This document shows positions 21,773-35,509 of a stretch of DNA of 64,000 nt, one piece after another; position 1 is the first letter of the stretch, and every line of letters begins with the position of its first letter. Source of the DNA: Branchiostoma lanceolatum (Eukaryota > Chordata > Leptocardii > Amphioxiformes > Branchiostomatidae); contig NC_089727.1 of assembly GCF_035083965.1 (NCBI RefSeq), positions 17,210,769-17,274,768 of the forward strand, in the 5' to 3' direction. The notes beneath the pieces were generated by a model. It did no database searches and was not told the DNA's origin. It saw only the letters and a program-made list of their open reading frames with translations. A program made the translations under genes and the position numbers.

Positions 21773-23535
21773 GCTAACAAAGCATAAGACTGCTATGTGG
21801 AACGTTCGAGAAGTAATTTCACCAAAGACGATTTTACCTATTCTTAAACTTGACTCCAGACTTTCACACTGCAGCAAACACGACTATAAAGGAAGTGTCG
21901 ATACATGGGACAATATTTTACATGTTGGGAAATGTATTGATTGCTCACTGTTAATGTGTTATTTTGTTAGACTTAGCCGAGTACCACAGCATTTTTCGTG
22001 TGGCCACGGTTTTCAATATAATTTTGTATGGAAGTGAAAGAAGTTTTGCTCAAGGCAATCCGTGGCTGATGTTAAAACTGATATCTTTCTGGGAAAAGCT
22101 ACTTTAGCACTTTTGAACTTAGATACATGCCCTGTACCTGGTTCTTAGTGTAATTTATTTGCTCAGAGGTTAGTTACTGCCTACAAACTTTCATGCATAA
22201 GAAGCACGTTCTTTCCTAAAGCTGTTAAAAGTTGTAATTTCAGTTGCTCTAAATCGACCGCTTTACTGTGATCCCCGTGCCCATGTTCTCCTCGACCGTG
22301 GCGCATTGTAAGACTTAATTCTACCAATTATTTATGCTAGCTACGTCTTACCATTTTTACACGCACTGAATACCAATGGGCAGTTTATAGATAATAGCCT
22401 GCCATTACCCTTTAGTAATCTGTGCAATCTTTGTTTGCAGGGATGCATACACTGTATGGACGTGTTATGAGTTCGTCATATCCTACATGTACTTTAATTT
22501 GTATCCTGGTCGCCGTTTTATATCGCCTTAAGTTTGTTTTGCAGATTATGCGTGTTTTCTACCACTACCTCTTTATGGTGCCCCCCCCCCACCTCTTTTT
22601 GGTGCCCCCCTCGGTCTTAATTACTAGAAAGCGACTAGTGTCTATATAAAAGTCTGTCTGCTATCTCAAAAGGCCGTGTGTCACCGCGATTTATCCCCCT
22701 CCCCTCTGCCACTTATTCTCATGACGGGGAATAAGAAAAATCGGCGTGACTCTGGTACTACCTGACTAAACACTAAGCAATGACAACCACACAGAAACTA
22801 AGGATTATAAGGGCTTTCATTTTATACATCTTTGATCGGCTAAGATTGATGGTGTTAAGTGTATGCTTCATCTCCGTCCAGGGTGCATGAAACTGAATTT
22901 GTATTTCAAATCTGTAACATTAACAGAAATGGCCTTTAGTTACATAGACCTACATAGAGCATTTGAGATTAGCAACCGAATCTGTTCTGACTCTATAATC
23001 CTGAAAAGTAGACTACGTCAGTGCTCAGTAGGCCATGCACGACCACGAACACAATAGACTACCAACACAACACAACAAGTTTCATGACAGGGTGTTCTCT
23101 ATTCATGCTTCAGTAGCTCAATGAAATAAACATACATGCTAAAGCGGTTATTTTTAAATGAAAGTTTCGTAGGACATTAGCTGAATGATGAAACGCCATA
23201 AACGTACTTGCTATATAGTTTACGCTTTCCTGCTATAAGTACATCTGCCTGTTAGTGTCCTGGGCCTATTTGTCAAAACATACCACAACAGCATAGTCAT
23301 TGCTGTCATATACATTCGAGGATGACAGGATATAGCCGTCTTCCTCCGGATTCGAAGCTATGGTTTATTATAGACGGAAATACACATCGATAGTGTCAAT
23401 CATGAATGGTAAGTAAAACTTGAGAACGTCACGATCATTGTCCAAGCACCTGATTTGCTTCAAGCCAATATATCCAGCGATCTATACGCTTTATTCAGAT
23501 CACTTTGAGACGCATATGACATCACAATACACAGA
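21773..23535. other. non-coding stretch
   Basis: No exon or clear repeat is supported; a short C run occurs near 22580. Confidence 0.45.
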
Positions 23536-25809
23536 TTAACGGTTTGCCATCATAGCACGCATCTTCCTCTTTGTCTGCCGTGTCTTAATTGTGCTCTCAG
23601 AGAGCTCAAGAGATCGTTTGATTATCTCAAGAACCTTAAGTCTGTTTTCATTGGAGAATGTTTGCCCTTTGATAAGGTTTGTCAGAAAGTAGGTGTTGTC
23701 TGGAATGCTTCCTGTGATCTCCCTTGCAGCCTCGGCGAGCTTCTTCCTCTGTTCAGTGTCGGTCCCCTGGGAGTCCAACTCGTCTTCATGTGTTAGGATG
23801 GTCATAGTTCCCACACCTGAAACAGGAAGGTTTAGGAAATATACATTGCAATGCCTCAGCCGAATCAACTAGTTGTTTGAACCTTTCTTTATCCATGAGA
23901 TGCTCGCTTCGGCGTTTCATTTAAGGTCACGAGATAGGAATAAATTGTCAGACAAAATACAACAACGATGAAGGAAACAGAAAACACCAAAATGTTGATA
24001 AATTCCTTTGATGCGAACGTTGTGTGCAAAACTACATAATTCAAAGAATCCTTGCATTTTATGATGTGGTTTACCATACATATAAGAACAGAAGGTAGTC
24101 AAGAATAAAGCGTGGAAAATTGCACCTAAGTGATGACAACTTATTGACAAGCAAAAGACTTAAGATGAGTGATGTATTTTCTGTGATCGATACATGGAAG
24201 TTGCCAGAGCAGCGCACATGTACAGCGCTACGCCAAAACACTTGTGTGTTGACTTTGCCCTCAACTCAGAATTTGGCTGGTTTGTAACATGTATAAGCTG
24301 TCGCTTAAAAGCCGTCTGTAAAGCATCGCCGTCAAAAAGCAGTGCAAGAGACGCAAGGTGTAAGTCACCAACCTCGTCGTAAGAGCTGTTGTCGTAGGAA
24401 GTCCATGTGACACCTGTAGGCACCTTTGTGCAGCCGAGGGTCGCTGGCCTTAACGAACCACAGCACGACGTGAGTCTCATCCCTTAGCACTGTACCGACC
24501 CCTGTCAGCGACGTTTTCACTTTCTTTTCTGTCACCAAAATGATATATAAAAGACGTCTAATGTTACACATACCGAATTTAAAACACACAGGTCCGTAAG
24601 CACATGTGTATGTATACTTTGTTTCCGTGACTATGCTTAAGAATCGAAAAAAATCTCATTCCCCTGTGGTGATATGATCAATTTCGTTTAAAAATGCGTG
24701 CGAATGAAAATGAAAATATTTTGGAAAAAAGTTGTTAGATAAGCAATCAATTAAATTGAAAAGACCCAAAGCTGTACCTTAACTCTACCTATACCAAATG
24801 GTATGTTACCCACGCTTACATTTTGCGTCATGAAATAACGGGCGCTATTTCTGTTTTACTTTCTGTGTCTACGCTACTTCACTTACTACATTTACTACAA
24901 GACGGAATTAGGTGTATGATGTGTATTATTTTGCCGTTACCCTCCCAGCCTCATTTCCTGATGGCTTGCATGGAATTCTTCCCTATTAACTTTCGTATTC
25001 AACGGGACGACGAATCCAACGTACCTCGGTCGATACGGCTATCATCTTTTATGTCGCCGTTCAAAATGGCCAGTATTTCCTTCTCAGCGTCCCCACCAAG
25101 GAGGTCAAATCCCCGTGTGTCAAGCAGGGTCACCCCATCGGTGAGGGGGATGGTTTCCAAAAGTATCGTTCCTGTAACATAAATTGTATCTTAAGATAGA
25201 CAAAGAGATGTTGAAAGTATAGAACAACCAAGGCAAACTACTGCAAGTAATGCACATAGTATTGAATATTTAAGCCGTAAGTTTCTGCTTTGACAGCTAC
25301 AACTACGTTTGTAGTGTTACAAATATATAAACAGGCAATTTTCAGCTAAAATAAAGCTGTTTTTGGAGAGGTCATGATGTAGAAAACTACGCATGTTTTA
25401 CTTATTATCGTCGAAACGTTTTATGTAGCTACCGTACTCCATCCAAAGGGCAGAATATCAAATGGTTCATTGACGAGAAAAATATCTATAGACTGGTCTT
25501 AAAATCAAATATACAGATGTTTTCTACTCAATATCTGTTATTATGAATCAATTTGTGGAGTTTTTAAAACCGCCTACCTTCGGCTCCGGTACTCTGTATT
25601 ACAGCTGGTCCCTCTTCTTTGTCGTCCAGTGCCATGGCTACGGAATTAATAAACGAGCTTTTACCGGACCCTGTTATCCCGAACAGACCTACCCGCACAC
25701 AGAAGTCTTTCATTTCCCCCTCCTCCGCGTCTGGAAAACTCTGTGTGATATTCCCTACCTCGTACGTTTTAAGAAACATTTTAAGATCGGTGATCTTACT
25801 TAGGCTCAT
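23536..25809 (-). CDS. minimal IFI44-like P-loop GTPase
   Basis: Four minus-strand exons, 25578-25809, 25025-25171, 24373-24501 and 23536-23816, all joined in phase 1, give 262 residues. The start is MSLSKITDLKMF. The P-loop is GLFGITGSGKSSFINS (about 42-57); the switch motif LLDTRGF is near 90, and TILTHEDEL stands where the neighbouring GTPases have the THHDK base-recognition motif. It lacks the charged coiled N-terminus and the C-terminal helical domain of the neighbours and ends in a basic tail. GTP binding follows from the P-loop; resemblance to vertebrate IFI44/IFI44L is an inference. Confidence 0.8.
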
Positions 25810-26847
25810 TATTAATTTATTCTAGTTCACGAAGAAGGCTCTGAGTCAATGGTTAATTTCTGTAAGTTCACAAAGAACAGTCAAATTTAGGCAAAGAGAC
25901 TAGGTAGATCGTTCAGAACTGGCGGGGAATCAAATGCACAGTCCTGCCTGTCTCGTTCAACGAGTGTTGAACTCGTGCCAATATAAGCTTGCTTAAGGGC
26001 AAAGGTCAACCTGCGTGATTGTGCAAGCGTGACTGTGAAGCCGTGTCAAGTCCGGGTCAACTTACTGGCTTCGTGGGCGGAGTGGATAATAGCGTAAAGC
26101 GCCCGGGATAGAAACCAATGATTCATTAAGACACTTTCGATTGTAAATGTACCTACATAAATAGATAAGACCACAGGCAACGTTAACTGTTTGTGCATTT
26201 AATGTGATACATCCCAAGCTGAACTCGGAGAAAAATTAGCAGAACTATAACAACATTGTGAAAACAACTGCCTCTGTTACGTATACCAGGCGAATGCAAC
26301 ACGATAAGTAAATGCTTATATTCACTTCAAATATGATATATAGATCCACAACGCCTAACCAAACTAGGAGTATGCTATCTTCCCATGCATCATCACCATT
26401 GAATTGTACTAGTGCCGTTATACCTACGTGTCACATTCATCATTAAAAAGGACTTTGTATAGTTGTAAAATTGGTACCTTCTTGCCACCTAGCGTGATGT
26501 GCTGTTAGATAGTATCTTATTGCTCTGACACTTACGAAACCATCGAGTCCTTTTAGTTGGTTCCTGTTTCCAACCGACTCATTTAAATTCCAAAAGATTT
26601 TACTTATATAAGAAATGCTTGGCTATGCCTGCTGGATTACTGGGCACACCACATCTCTGGCGTATACATATCGCATCAGAAAACAATGTTGGACCTTTTG
26701 TATTTCCACAATGGCATACAACAAAATGTATGGAGTGTTTCACGTGTATTGACATTTCCGTCATTTGCTATCCGTTCTTAGACTTTGGCATTACACAGCG
26801 ACTATTCTGACAGAAGTTTATGTTATGTTTCTGCGTTTGAACAGAAC
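25810..26847. other. non-coding stretch between two GTPase genes
   Basis: This holds the 5' flank of the gene ending at 25809 and the 3' flank of the next gene. No exon or repeat is supported. Confidence 0.45.
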
Positions 26848-29800
26848 TTAAAGATTCACTCCTTTGAACGTGTCAGCTAGTTCATTGTCGATGTAGCCCC
26901 TCATCCGCTCGCTCAGTGACAGTTCTCCCCGGATTTCTGCCCAGTTGTCACTGAGGGAGTTGGACGTGGTAATGTCCTCTTTCTTCAACTTGTCAATGAT
27001 GGGCTGCACTCGCTCAAGCTGCGGAATGCAAACATGGGGTTTTCAGTTTTAAAGTGTGTATTGCCAATATCTTTCATACATTGTCTTGTATGTTTACCTA
27101 GTTAAAGCTCCCATGTCTTACTTCCAAACATCAATCGCATGTGGGGCATACTGAATCATAGTCAAACCACTCTTTGTACATACCGGGATGTGCTTCTTAG
27201 TAGAAAGGCGGCGGAAGAAGTCTTCCACAGTCTCTTGGGGCCCTACATGAACAATAGCATCCTGATCTTATTACGCATAGAATTACTAAATATAGATACA
27301 CTGTGTCACTTGCTATACATTAATTTGTGCCTATTCAACAGATTATATTCTATGATGTGGCACAATTGCAAGATTGTTCCATTCACCAATCTATAGTCTC
27401 TTACTTCGAACAAACAGGTACTGTGTCGTGAGGCTAACCATGGATATGGAATGGATTAAGAGAGAAAATGCTTGATCATCAAACTAATACAGCTCTTTTA
27501 GATCCGTCATTTATGCTAACGCCAGTGATAGGTGTTTCCTGGAGTGACAGTTCTTTCTAAACTAAAATTCAGCCACAAGGATTGATAAGTGTCAGTGTTT
27601 CGCAATGACCACATTTCTCATGATGTGACCCGTCACATGATTTTCTTTACACCGACATATTGTATGTCAAGTCGTATGTGACCCAGTGACGTAATTGCAA
27701 GCGGCCCATCGGCCTTTCCCACCTGTCACCGGTTGATTCTTTCCCGCATCTTCCTCCTTCTTGTATTGTTCCTGTTGCTTGTAGATCTTGACGTAGCGCT
27801 CTGCAACGTTTAGTGCCGACCTCATGACCTTCATGGCTTCGACGTCGGTGCTGTAATCTAGAATCATTAAGGGAGAAAGTAGAAAAATATATGTGTATAT
27901 GTGTTCCTTCGCACTGATGTAACGAATGAATTACTGACTCCGTGTATTGAGTGGAAGAGACTATTCTTTTTCTTTCTGCTGACCTCTTTCCTTCTTGTCT
28001 ACGTGGTAGTTGGTAACAAAGAAGGTGTGGTCCCGGGCACTGCCGGTTGCCGCGGACGCTTTGGCCAAGGTGTCTTCCTCTTGACTTTTGCTAATCTTGT
28101 CGTGGTGAGTGATGACTGTGATCGGAGCTATTCCTACAACAACAACAACAAAAATTAAAAGCTGTAGTTATACCATGTTTGTAAGCTTCTTATATACATC
28201 TAAAACATCAAAATTTCCAAATCTGACAAACACAAACAGTATTTGTGGAATAAGCAGTATTGATATCGTACCTCTCGGACGCATAAACTCGCGCACAACG
28301 TTCAAATTTTCCCGGTGAGTCTGTCGAGGGCCTTGCAGACGAGGGTCTGCTGCCGACAGAACTATGATGATGGCGTGGAGCCAGTTGGGGAAGTAGTCCT
28401 CAGAGTCTTTGTTGTCAGCTTCTTTTTCAAATTTGATCTCCTACGGATTGAAGGATATTGAGAAACATAAAATTACCTATTTGCGACTCATATTCTAAGA
28501 CGTGACTTTCATTCATAATTTCAACTAACTTGAAGATCAAATGTGCAACGCAAAGCGTCCTTATTACCTCTCCAGGTTTGATCCTTCCGAAGACGATGTT
28601 GGTCAGTGCCATGAATTCGTCAGCGCCATGCTGGAAGAACCCTCGAGTGTCGACAAGACGGAAGTCATTATCGAGGTGGTCCAGGAACTCTTGCAGGGCG
28701 ATGGTGCCCTCCCCACCGCCAGTCTGGATATCAGCAGTACCTGCAAGAACATCAACACAGAAAAATGGGTCCCGCTAGCAGGATTCTTCACCATAGACTT
28801 CAATATAAATATATCCTCGCACGACTTGAAACTGGCGGAGAAGAATCACAGACTATGCATTGTTGTTTTAATATGACATTTCTTCCCATGGATTGCACAT
28901 TTTACTCTTTCCGCACGTTTTCGAGGTTAATGAGTAACGTTTATGATAGATCGTACTGCTATGTTAATACCATGTAAACCAAATGAAACGCGCATCCCTA
29001 CTGCCAGCGTATTGTATCTCGATCAGTCTTAGTCAGAATTTGAAATATGTGGATACACAATTGTGAGCTCATTCCAAATATAACACTTCTACCACTTACT
29101 TGGACTTATCATACATGTCATACAGCCCAATGTAAAACTAATTTGAAAAATAAAGATTCCACGCCCCCTTATTCTTCCGTGACTCGGTCACATTTCGACC
29201 GGTGCCTACATGCCGGGTCTCGAAGCCACAAATTTTTTTCGGCTCGTGGGGGGTGGGGGTTAGTGGGGGGGGGGGGGGGTCGTCTCGCGTAATTGCATGA
29301 TATGTTCACGGCGTCTATTTGTTAACGGGTCCCGGGTTGATTCTATGTCCGAGCTAAAGTCACCCCCGAGCCCGGGCATGCCAAAAATAGCCCTATAACC
29401 GCAGGGTGTCCGCGTGGCCACGGAGGGGTCACGCTCGAAAGTGCAAACAAGTATCCCATTAACTACGCGGTGGGGGCCTTTTTTCCGATGTTGACCGTAC
29501 TACATTCGCTGTACAATCGTCGCACAATCGCTTGCAAACTTCAGCTGTCTTTTTTCGGACTGTTGTATATGCGTCGGTGCTTGGTTCAGTAACAGCCTGC
29601 TTGAAAATTCTAAATCAAAATCGTACATCAACCTACAACGAATGTGACGGCGCGATGTCTTACCTTTACGAAGTCCCGGCTCCAGGGCCCTCTCACACGT
29701 GTTGATGAAACTGCTTTTCCCCGATCCGGTAGGTCCGAACAGCCCGATCCTCAGACCTCCTTCCTTCATGTCACTGATGTCAACTTTGGAGAAGTAGCGA

Positions 29801-30261
29801 GACCCATGGACATCCCCGAAGCGATAATCGAGTAGCTTGATCCTCTTGGTGTCTGCATCCTGTTGTAGCTGTCTCAGGTGCTCATCTCTCTCCCTCTCCT
29901 GCTTCTCGTATTCTCGCCTCTTTTGCGCCGCAGCTTCTCTGATCTTGTCCTTTGTAACGTCTATGTACTTGTGTACATACGTCACCTTTGGTTCCTCCTT
30001 GCTTCCCTGAGAACATCGTACATTTTCATTAAATACTACGTTGTAGTGGTTACAACTGGGCATACTTTCTATGATTTGTTCGATATAATTCAGTAGCCAG
30101 GCAGACGGAGCTCCACGTCCATCATTCAATAGTTATATCATCAGGCTACCCCGTAAAATAGCGCGTAAAAATCCGCATGATTTTTTTAAAATATACTTAA
30201 AACAAACTACTGTAGAGCGAGTTCCAAATGATGACAATAAACTTACCGAATTGCCTGCCAT
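26848..30261 (-). CDS. IFI44-like GTPase with coiled N-terminus and C-terminal W-x-x-I helical domain
   Basis: Eight minus-strand exons, 30247-30261, 29664-30006, 28568-28740, 28272-28440, 27984-28127, 27723-27857, 27184-27242 and 26848-27018, give 402 residues with all phases matching. The first exon encodes only MAGNS. A Lys/Glu/Arg-rich coiled stretch covers about 15-70. Then come the P-loop GLFGPTGSGKSSFIN (about 92), VDTRGFF (about 150), a hydrophobic HAIIIVLSAADPRL strand and THHDK (about 240). The C-terminal domain (about 325-402, VEDFFRRL through DNWAEI) is shared with the plus-strand GTPase and the RING gene nearby. IFI44-like GTPases are interferon-induced in vertebrates; a similar role here is inferred. 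A shared upstream element lies at 30440-30477. Confidence 0.88.
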
Positions 30262-30439
30262 GTTTCTCTGCTGTCGGCTTATTTTTCACTATCGCGAATC
30301 AGTTCCTGTTGTAGTTAAGCCTACAGGCAAATACAAACGTGTCCCATACGCGCCAGGCACAAATATGGACCACACGAATTTCCCTGCGCCGAGGTTACAG
30401 ACTGGGCGGCTTTCGAAACCTTTAGCAAGATCATGAATA

Positions 30440-30477
30440 GAACTTCCTCGAAAAGGTTTCGGGTCGTTTTGCATATG
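30440..30477 (+). promoter_or_regulatory. conserved upstream element of the GTPase family (copy 1)
   Basis: Contains AAAAGGTTTCG and then CGTTTTGCATATG, about 180 bases upstream of the GTPase start at 30261 and inverted relative to that gene. Close copies lie at 42357-42395 and, inverted, 46051-46092. A good plus-strand donor (GTGAGT) at 30692 suggests that a 5' untranslated exon of the plus-strand gene starting at 31895 may begin just to the right, which would make this a shared divergent promoter. That part is inference. Confidence 0.6.
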
Positions 30478-31262
30478 TTGTCTACTTGGCATCGTTTCAT
30501 GTTTCAGTGCGCATGTCACAGCCCTCGCTTGACTCCGTTGCATACTTGCGCCATCAAGGCCCGTTTTCGTTGTGCCCAGTTTCACATCTTCTCTATTAAA
30601 GAGAACTGCACAACAGCTAACGCGCGGTTCACAAACTTTACGGGAGGTAGGACCACCTTTTAGTGACGCCATAAAGAGACAGCTTTGACCGGTGAGTACA
30701 ATTCATATCTTCCAATCAAGTGAATGCAATTTTTTTAATCATTAAGGTGTACTACTGATGAATTCAACCTAGGTCCAGGTGAAAATTCAAGCTTGATTAT
30801 ATCTCCATCCCAATAGAAACATACAAACTATGTCATATCGACCATTTTGGTTTCGTTTTCAGACGGAAACTATCAGAAGGGAAGAGAGAAATTGTGTTTG
30901 AGAGAAATGGGCGCAATGGTTTCAATACATTATAAGCCCATATCACGGCAGGCTTACGGCGAAAAATTGGCAAATAGATGGCACAGTCGTCGTGGTATCA
31001 TGCAAAATTCAGTCTCTCTTCATTTGAAAAATATTTCATCTAGCAGCAGTTAGATTAATATTGCTGCTTTTGGATAACGCATATTTTCATTCCATTTGCA
31101 ATTGTCTTAACCAGCGGACTACAGTACTTCTGCCTAAAGCTAGGTGGCCCTGTAGGACTGTGTGGGTGGATGGGGGTTGTGGACATTTTGCTCCCTGGTT
31201 TTATGTACTTACTATAGACAACCCTATTGTCGGTCTATTAAGTTAAACGTAATCTACAACAA

Positions 31263-31436
31263 GGGTTTTAAAAGCGTTTCTGAAACAGAAGAAGAGGAAG
31301 CAACATCTTTCACTTTCAGGAGTCGAGTAAGCTGGGTCTGATTGATATTTGGGTATTGGTAATCATATCAGACCCAGCTAACTCAACTTCTGAAAGTGAA
31401 GGATGTTGCTGCCTGTCAGAAACGATTTCAAAGCCC
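31263..31436. repeat. long imperfect palindrome upstream of a GTPase gene
   Basis: Left arm about 31263-31345, right arm about 31365-31436, with a loop near 20 bases. Arm words include GCTGGGTCTGAT against ATCAGACCCAGCT, and CTTTCACTTTCAG against CTGAAAGTGAAGG. It could be a foldback element or a hairpin-forming transcript region; no flanking target duplication was identified. Confidence 0.75.
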
Positions 31437-31894
31437 ACCATAACCGACTTAACCTGTCTCCACCGGGTCCACCGCGCGTTGTACATTTATCATGAAGCAC
31501 CTGTAATGCTTTTGATACTGTTAAAGTTTTGAAGTTGTTCGCTTAGCGATCATACTGAAGGTAGTGCACTGCAGTTGGCCTCATTTCTGGCATATATCCA
31601 ATTTGGAAGGGCCCACACTAGCCCAGATGCATTTAGTTAACCGGGTCTCCAAAACTTGCTACCTCACAAAATTAATCCAGACAATTTTATGACAGAGCAA
31701 GTATGTGAGCGCGATAAAAAAGTATAGGACACTCAAATTCCCCCTCTGATTCCCCTTCATATACCTGGCTGAGGAGAGTGGAGGCAGTTAGAGGCGATTT
31801 TGACTATTTGTGTGTTTTGTTGAATGACGAGCATTTTTATGAATACAGGTCACTTAATTTCTAGGGTACAGAGAAGTCCTCAATTGCGGAAAGA

Positions 31895-33413
31895 ATGGGA
31901 GGGGAGGAATCTAAGGTATGTTCCAGTAACATAGTCTTGTTCTTTTTTTAATACTAATCTAAGGTATAAAAACAAGGAAATTATGTGTTCAAAATACGTC
32001 TGCTTGAATAAATGTCATAACAACGTAGCAATACTTGTCTTTCTTTCCTTTTGAATCTATGAGCATTGTGTGTCTAGATCATTGACTCGACGATTGAGGG
32101 TCAGTAAAGAAATCGCAAAAGCTTACATACCAGCCAGTCAGAAACAGATGTTTGCATTGTCATTTAGTGATACGTTTCTATTTGTCGTCAGCCTGAGGAA
32201 GTAATAAGGTGGCACGATCGTTATGACGACGACGCCGAACAACGAGGCATTGACGAAGCTGTAAGAGAGTTTGAAAAAAGACGAGGGGTTCAGAAGATGA
32301 AGGAAGTAAAGGAGGCGCTCTTTCGGATAAAGAAAGACCTGCAGCCGGAGAAGTACAAAGTTGGATCAAAACTTCGGCTTGGCAAGTTATTCCCTGAAAA
32401 GATCAAGGAGATTGAAAATATCAACATAGGTAGGTCAAAATAATATTTCTCCTCTTGGTGCTTTGAGGGCTTCATTGTCAAGTATGGCATTATCTTTGTA
32501 CTGATCTACAAGGATGTTCATGGTTCCAACTGCGCGTGCGCAGCAACATTCGTTGTGGGTAATTAGGGTTAGGGTTGGAAGGCCCCAAACAGTTAAACAG
32601 TTCTTGTATTGACCATGATTAATACATGTCCAGATGTGTTTTCTTGATCAGAGGCCTTCACCTTTAATATGACTTATTACTCACAATGCATTTAGCTGCG
32701 CATCCATAGTTTGAACGAAGAACCTCTATAATGCACTGCGTCTACCATAATATATTTGAAAGCCCAGGGACATCTACAGAACAACTGTAAAGTCATCTTC
32801 TGTATCTTTTTTAGCAATGGTCGGCCCCACAGGAAGTGGCAAGTCAAGCTTCATCAACATTGCTGAACAAGTGATGATGGGTAAGAGCATCGTAATTATC
32901 AAATTTTTCATTTCCATTTCCCACCTGGATGTTATATGTGTTGTTGGTGATGGTGCATGTTTTCCAGTATTCTCTCTTTTGCACTTCGCTTTATGGTTAT
33001 CACTGTTTTGGTTGTTCATTACAATACGAAACTTGCAATGCAAATAAACCACTAGGGCTCCATTATTTTTCTTTCACTGTTGTAATAAAGAAACTTACAT
33101 ATACGGTCTGCGATCTGCGGCTGATTACAATGTTATTCTTCGACATGCAGGACCTGGTGAAGCTACTGCCATTACTCAAAGCACGGGTAAGGAGGGAACG
33201 ATCCACTTGGAGGAGTTCCTCACCAAGTTCAACTTCCGGTTGATTGACACCAGGGGATACTTCGATTTGGATGAAGGGTGGTCTCAGGAGTTAAAGAACA
33301 TCTTAACAGGTATCAACATATAGTACATATCATCTACTTCAGCCATCTGATACCAAAATAAGATGGAGTCTCTATTGTCTGCTGATTTACTATGATGCAG
33401 GTTTATAGATAGG

Positions 33414-33491
<78 letters not shown>

Positions 33492-35509
33492 ATGTAGAAT
33501 GAAAGAAAGGTCGCCATAGTCTAACATTGTCAGAGGGAAATGTGTACCACCGCTGCCCTCGTTTTCTTGAAAGCTCACGCATGTTCTCGCCGTGCTGTGC
33601 TCTCGCATGAGCACATTTGAAAATGGCGCTATGTAAGTGGAACGGGATCTATTGTCGAATTGATACCTAAAAACGTATTGGCAATTGACATCTACATAAA
33701 AGGAAGCTCTACATGTATATACTAGTTTGCTTTAAAATTGTAAACGATTGCAGGAAAGATCCGCCCAGGCCAGACGATTTTGCGTGAGGGAGACGACGCA
33801 GCCCAAGCTCCGGAACAGCACATGCGGTCTAAAGAAGCGCCCTTCGGCGAGCAGATCCACGGTGTCATCTGTGTGATGGTGGACAAGGACCCCAGGCTGG
33901 AGCAGTACAAGACCAGGATGAAGTCAATCAAGGAGTACCTAAGGGGACAAGGTACTCTTCATCCTACTGTGTTACAGACATATGCAGAAAAACACCTTTG
34001 GCATGAAAGCTGATCTAAGTAACATAGTACATACTGACTCAAAGGTAAAACTTCACCCACGAAAAGATAAGGTATTTTTGACAGTCCTACTAAAGTTTTC
34101 ATCAGAATTCACATGAACAATCACCTAGACCTTGCGGACACGTAACGTCATCAATGAACCAAACGTATCAGGAAGTTTATACCACCCGCCGTCTCGTGAC
34201 TTAGGTATTGTTTATTTACAGTAAAAAATGTGCTTGCTTTTGAAGTTTAAATAGCATTTAAATGCATTGAATGTCATTGTGTTGCTCAGCCCCGTCAATA
34301 GAAACCATACCGAAGGCCTATACGTCCATTCTTTTCAAATATTCACCAGGTTACAGCCCAGTAGCTGCCCTGGCCTTTGAAGATGAGAAAGACTTCAAGG
34401 ATGAAGAAAAACGACGTGACATCATGGAAGAGTTGTCTGCTGCAGTCGGCAGTCCTATAGACAAGTACGTACCTTGAGATAGTGTTTACGGTAACATAAC
34501 GCCTATCCAGCTACCTATAGCCACCTCATAAAACTACCTCATTTGCGTTGCTCACTCAGTGGTTTATTCGGCGGTTATAGATCACTGGCCATGCGTTGTA
34601 TCACGGCATATACATCGGGAAAGTTATTAACCTTTAATTTAGCATGGTATGTATATAAAATCGATGAGAACCGTTCGTTTGAAATGTCTACTCGTTCTCA
34701 ATGATTTTGGGTTTGCTTTCTAGCCTATATTTCTGACAATTGCTTTTTTTTTTAGAACATTCCCATTCATTAACCACCTGGCATCGGGAAGTGACATAAA
34801 GAAAGACCCGGAGTCGGTGTTGAACGTGCTGGACATTCTGGACACAGCGGTGACGGCTGCTGAGAAGTTCATCAAGGTTCGGCTGCAGCGTGAGAAGTAC
34901 TCCAAAGAACGTCAAGCAAAGGGGGCTGGTAAGTTTAACTGCAATACAAATTCAAGTCTTTCTTTTTCTTCTTCTTTTGTCTATTGTGTCCAATCTTCTT
35001 TCAGATAGTGGAAAGTTTGAAAGTGTACTAAAATAATTTCCCCAGGCCACATACATCCACCGCCTTGAAAAAGGCGTCTACAGAGATCTCCAATGCAACT
35101 TCCTTCAGTATGATGCACTCCTGTATATTTAAACTGTGCATACCTTGGGAGGCGGTACTGCAGAAAAGATCTTTCTATCGCTTCAAAGGTCCATAAAACA
35201 TAATGTTTTTTTCACGGTGGTGGACATATTAAATCCGGCGGAGAAATGTTAATGGTGTTTGAATATTAAGTTGGCCTTAATGCATGCCATTGGTTTCTTT
35301 TAGGCCCTGAGTCCCAGTTGTTCAGTGACTTCATCCAGAGCATCGGGAAGGCACACAACTGGGACAAAAGTCGCATCGACTCGCTGGTCCAGCTGCTGAG
35401 TGACGACGACATCTATGACGTCAGCACCCTTCGAGACAGCTGGGATGACGTCAGCCCCAAACTGACGATGGGGATGCGGTCTGTCCTGAAGCAGGCCTTG
35501 TCTGTGTAG
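31895..35509 (+). CDS. IFI44-like GTPase with C-terminal W-D-D-V helical domain
   Basis: Eight plus-strand exons, 31895-31915, 32192-32429, 32815-32880, 33151-33309, 33754-33951, 34350-34464, 34756-34928 and 35304-35509, give about 391 residues in phase. For the sixth exon an acceptor at 34290 also fits the phase and would add 20 residues; 34350 matches the paralogues better. The N-terminus (MGGEESKPEEV) is charged and unlike its neighbours. The P-loop MVGPTGSGKSSFIN is followed by LIDTRGYF. At the THHDK position it reads LAFEDEKD, so base recognition may be altered. The last exon encodes the shared domain (LFSDFIQSIGKAHNW through DSWDDV). It is divergent from the GTPase gene at 26848-30261. 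Confidence 0.85.
33417..33490. repeat. (TG)n microsatellite in a GTPase intron
   Basis: An uninterrupted TG run of about 36 units. Confidence 0.95.

Noticed and set aside
30289-30672. A 127-codon minus-strand frame starting MASLKGGPTS upstream of the GTPase gene
   Set aside because: It overlaps the conserved upstream element and promoter region, has no recognisable domain and no paralogue; probably chance.
33284-33614. His/Thr-rich minus-strand frames
   Set aside because: They are translations of the (TG)n microsatellite.
34290-34349. Twenty extra codons at the start of exon six of the plus-strand GTPase
   Set aside because: Phase allows it, but alignment with the paralogues favours the acceptor at 34350.
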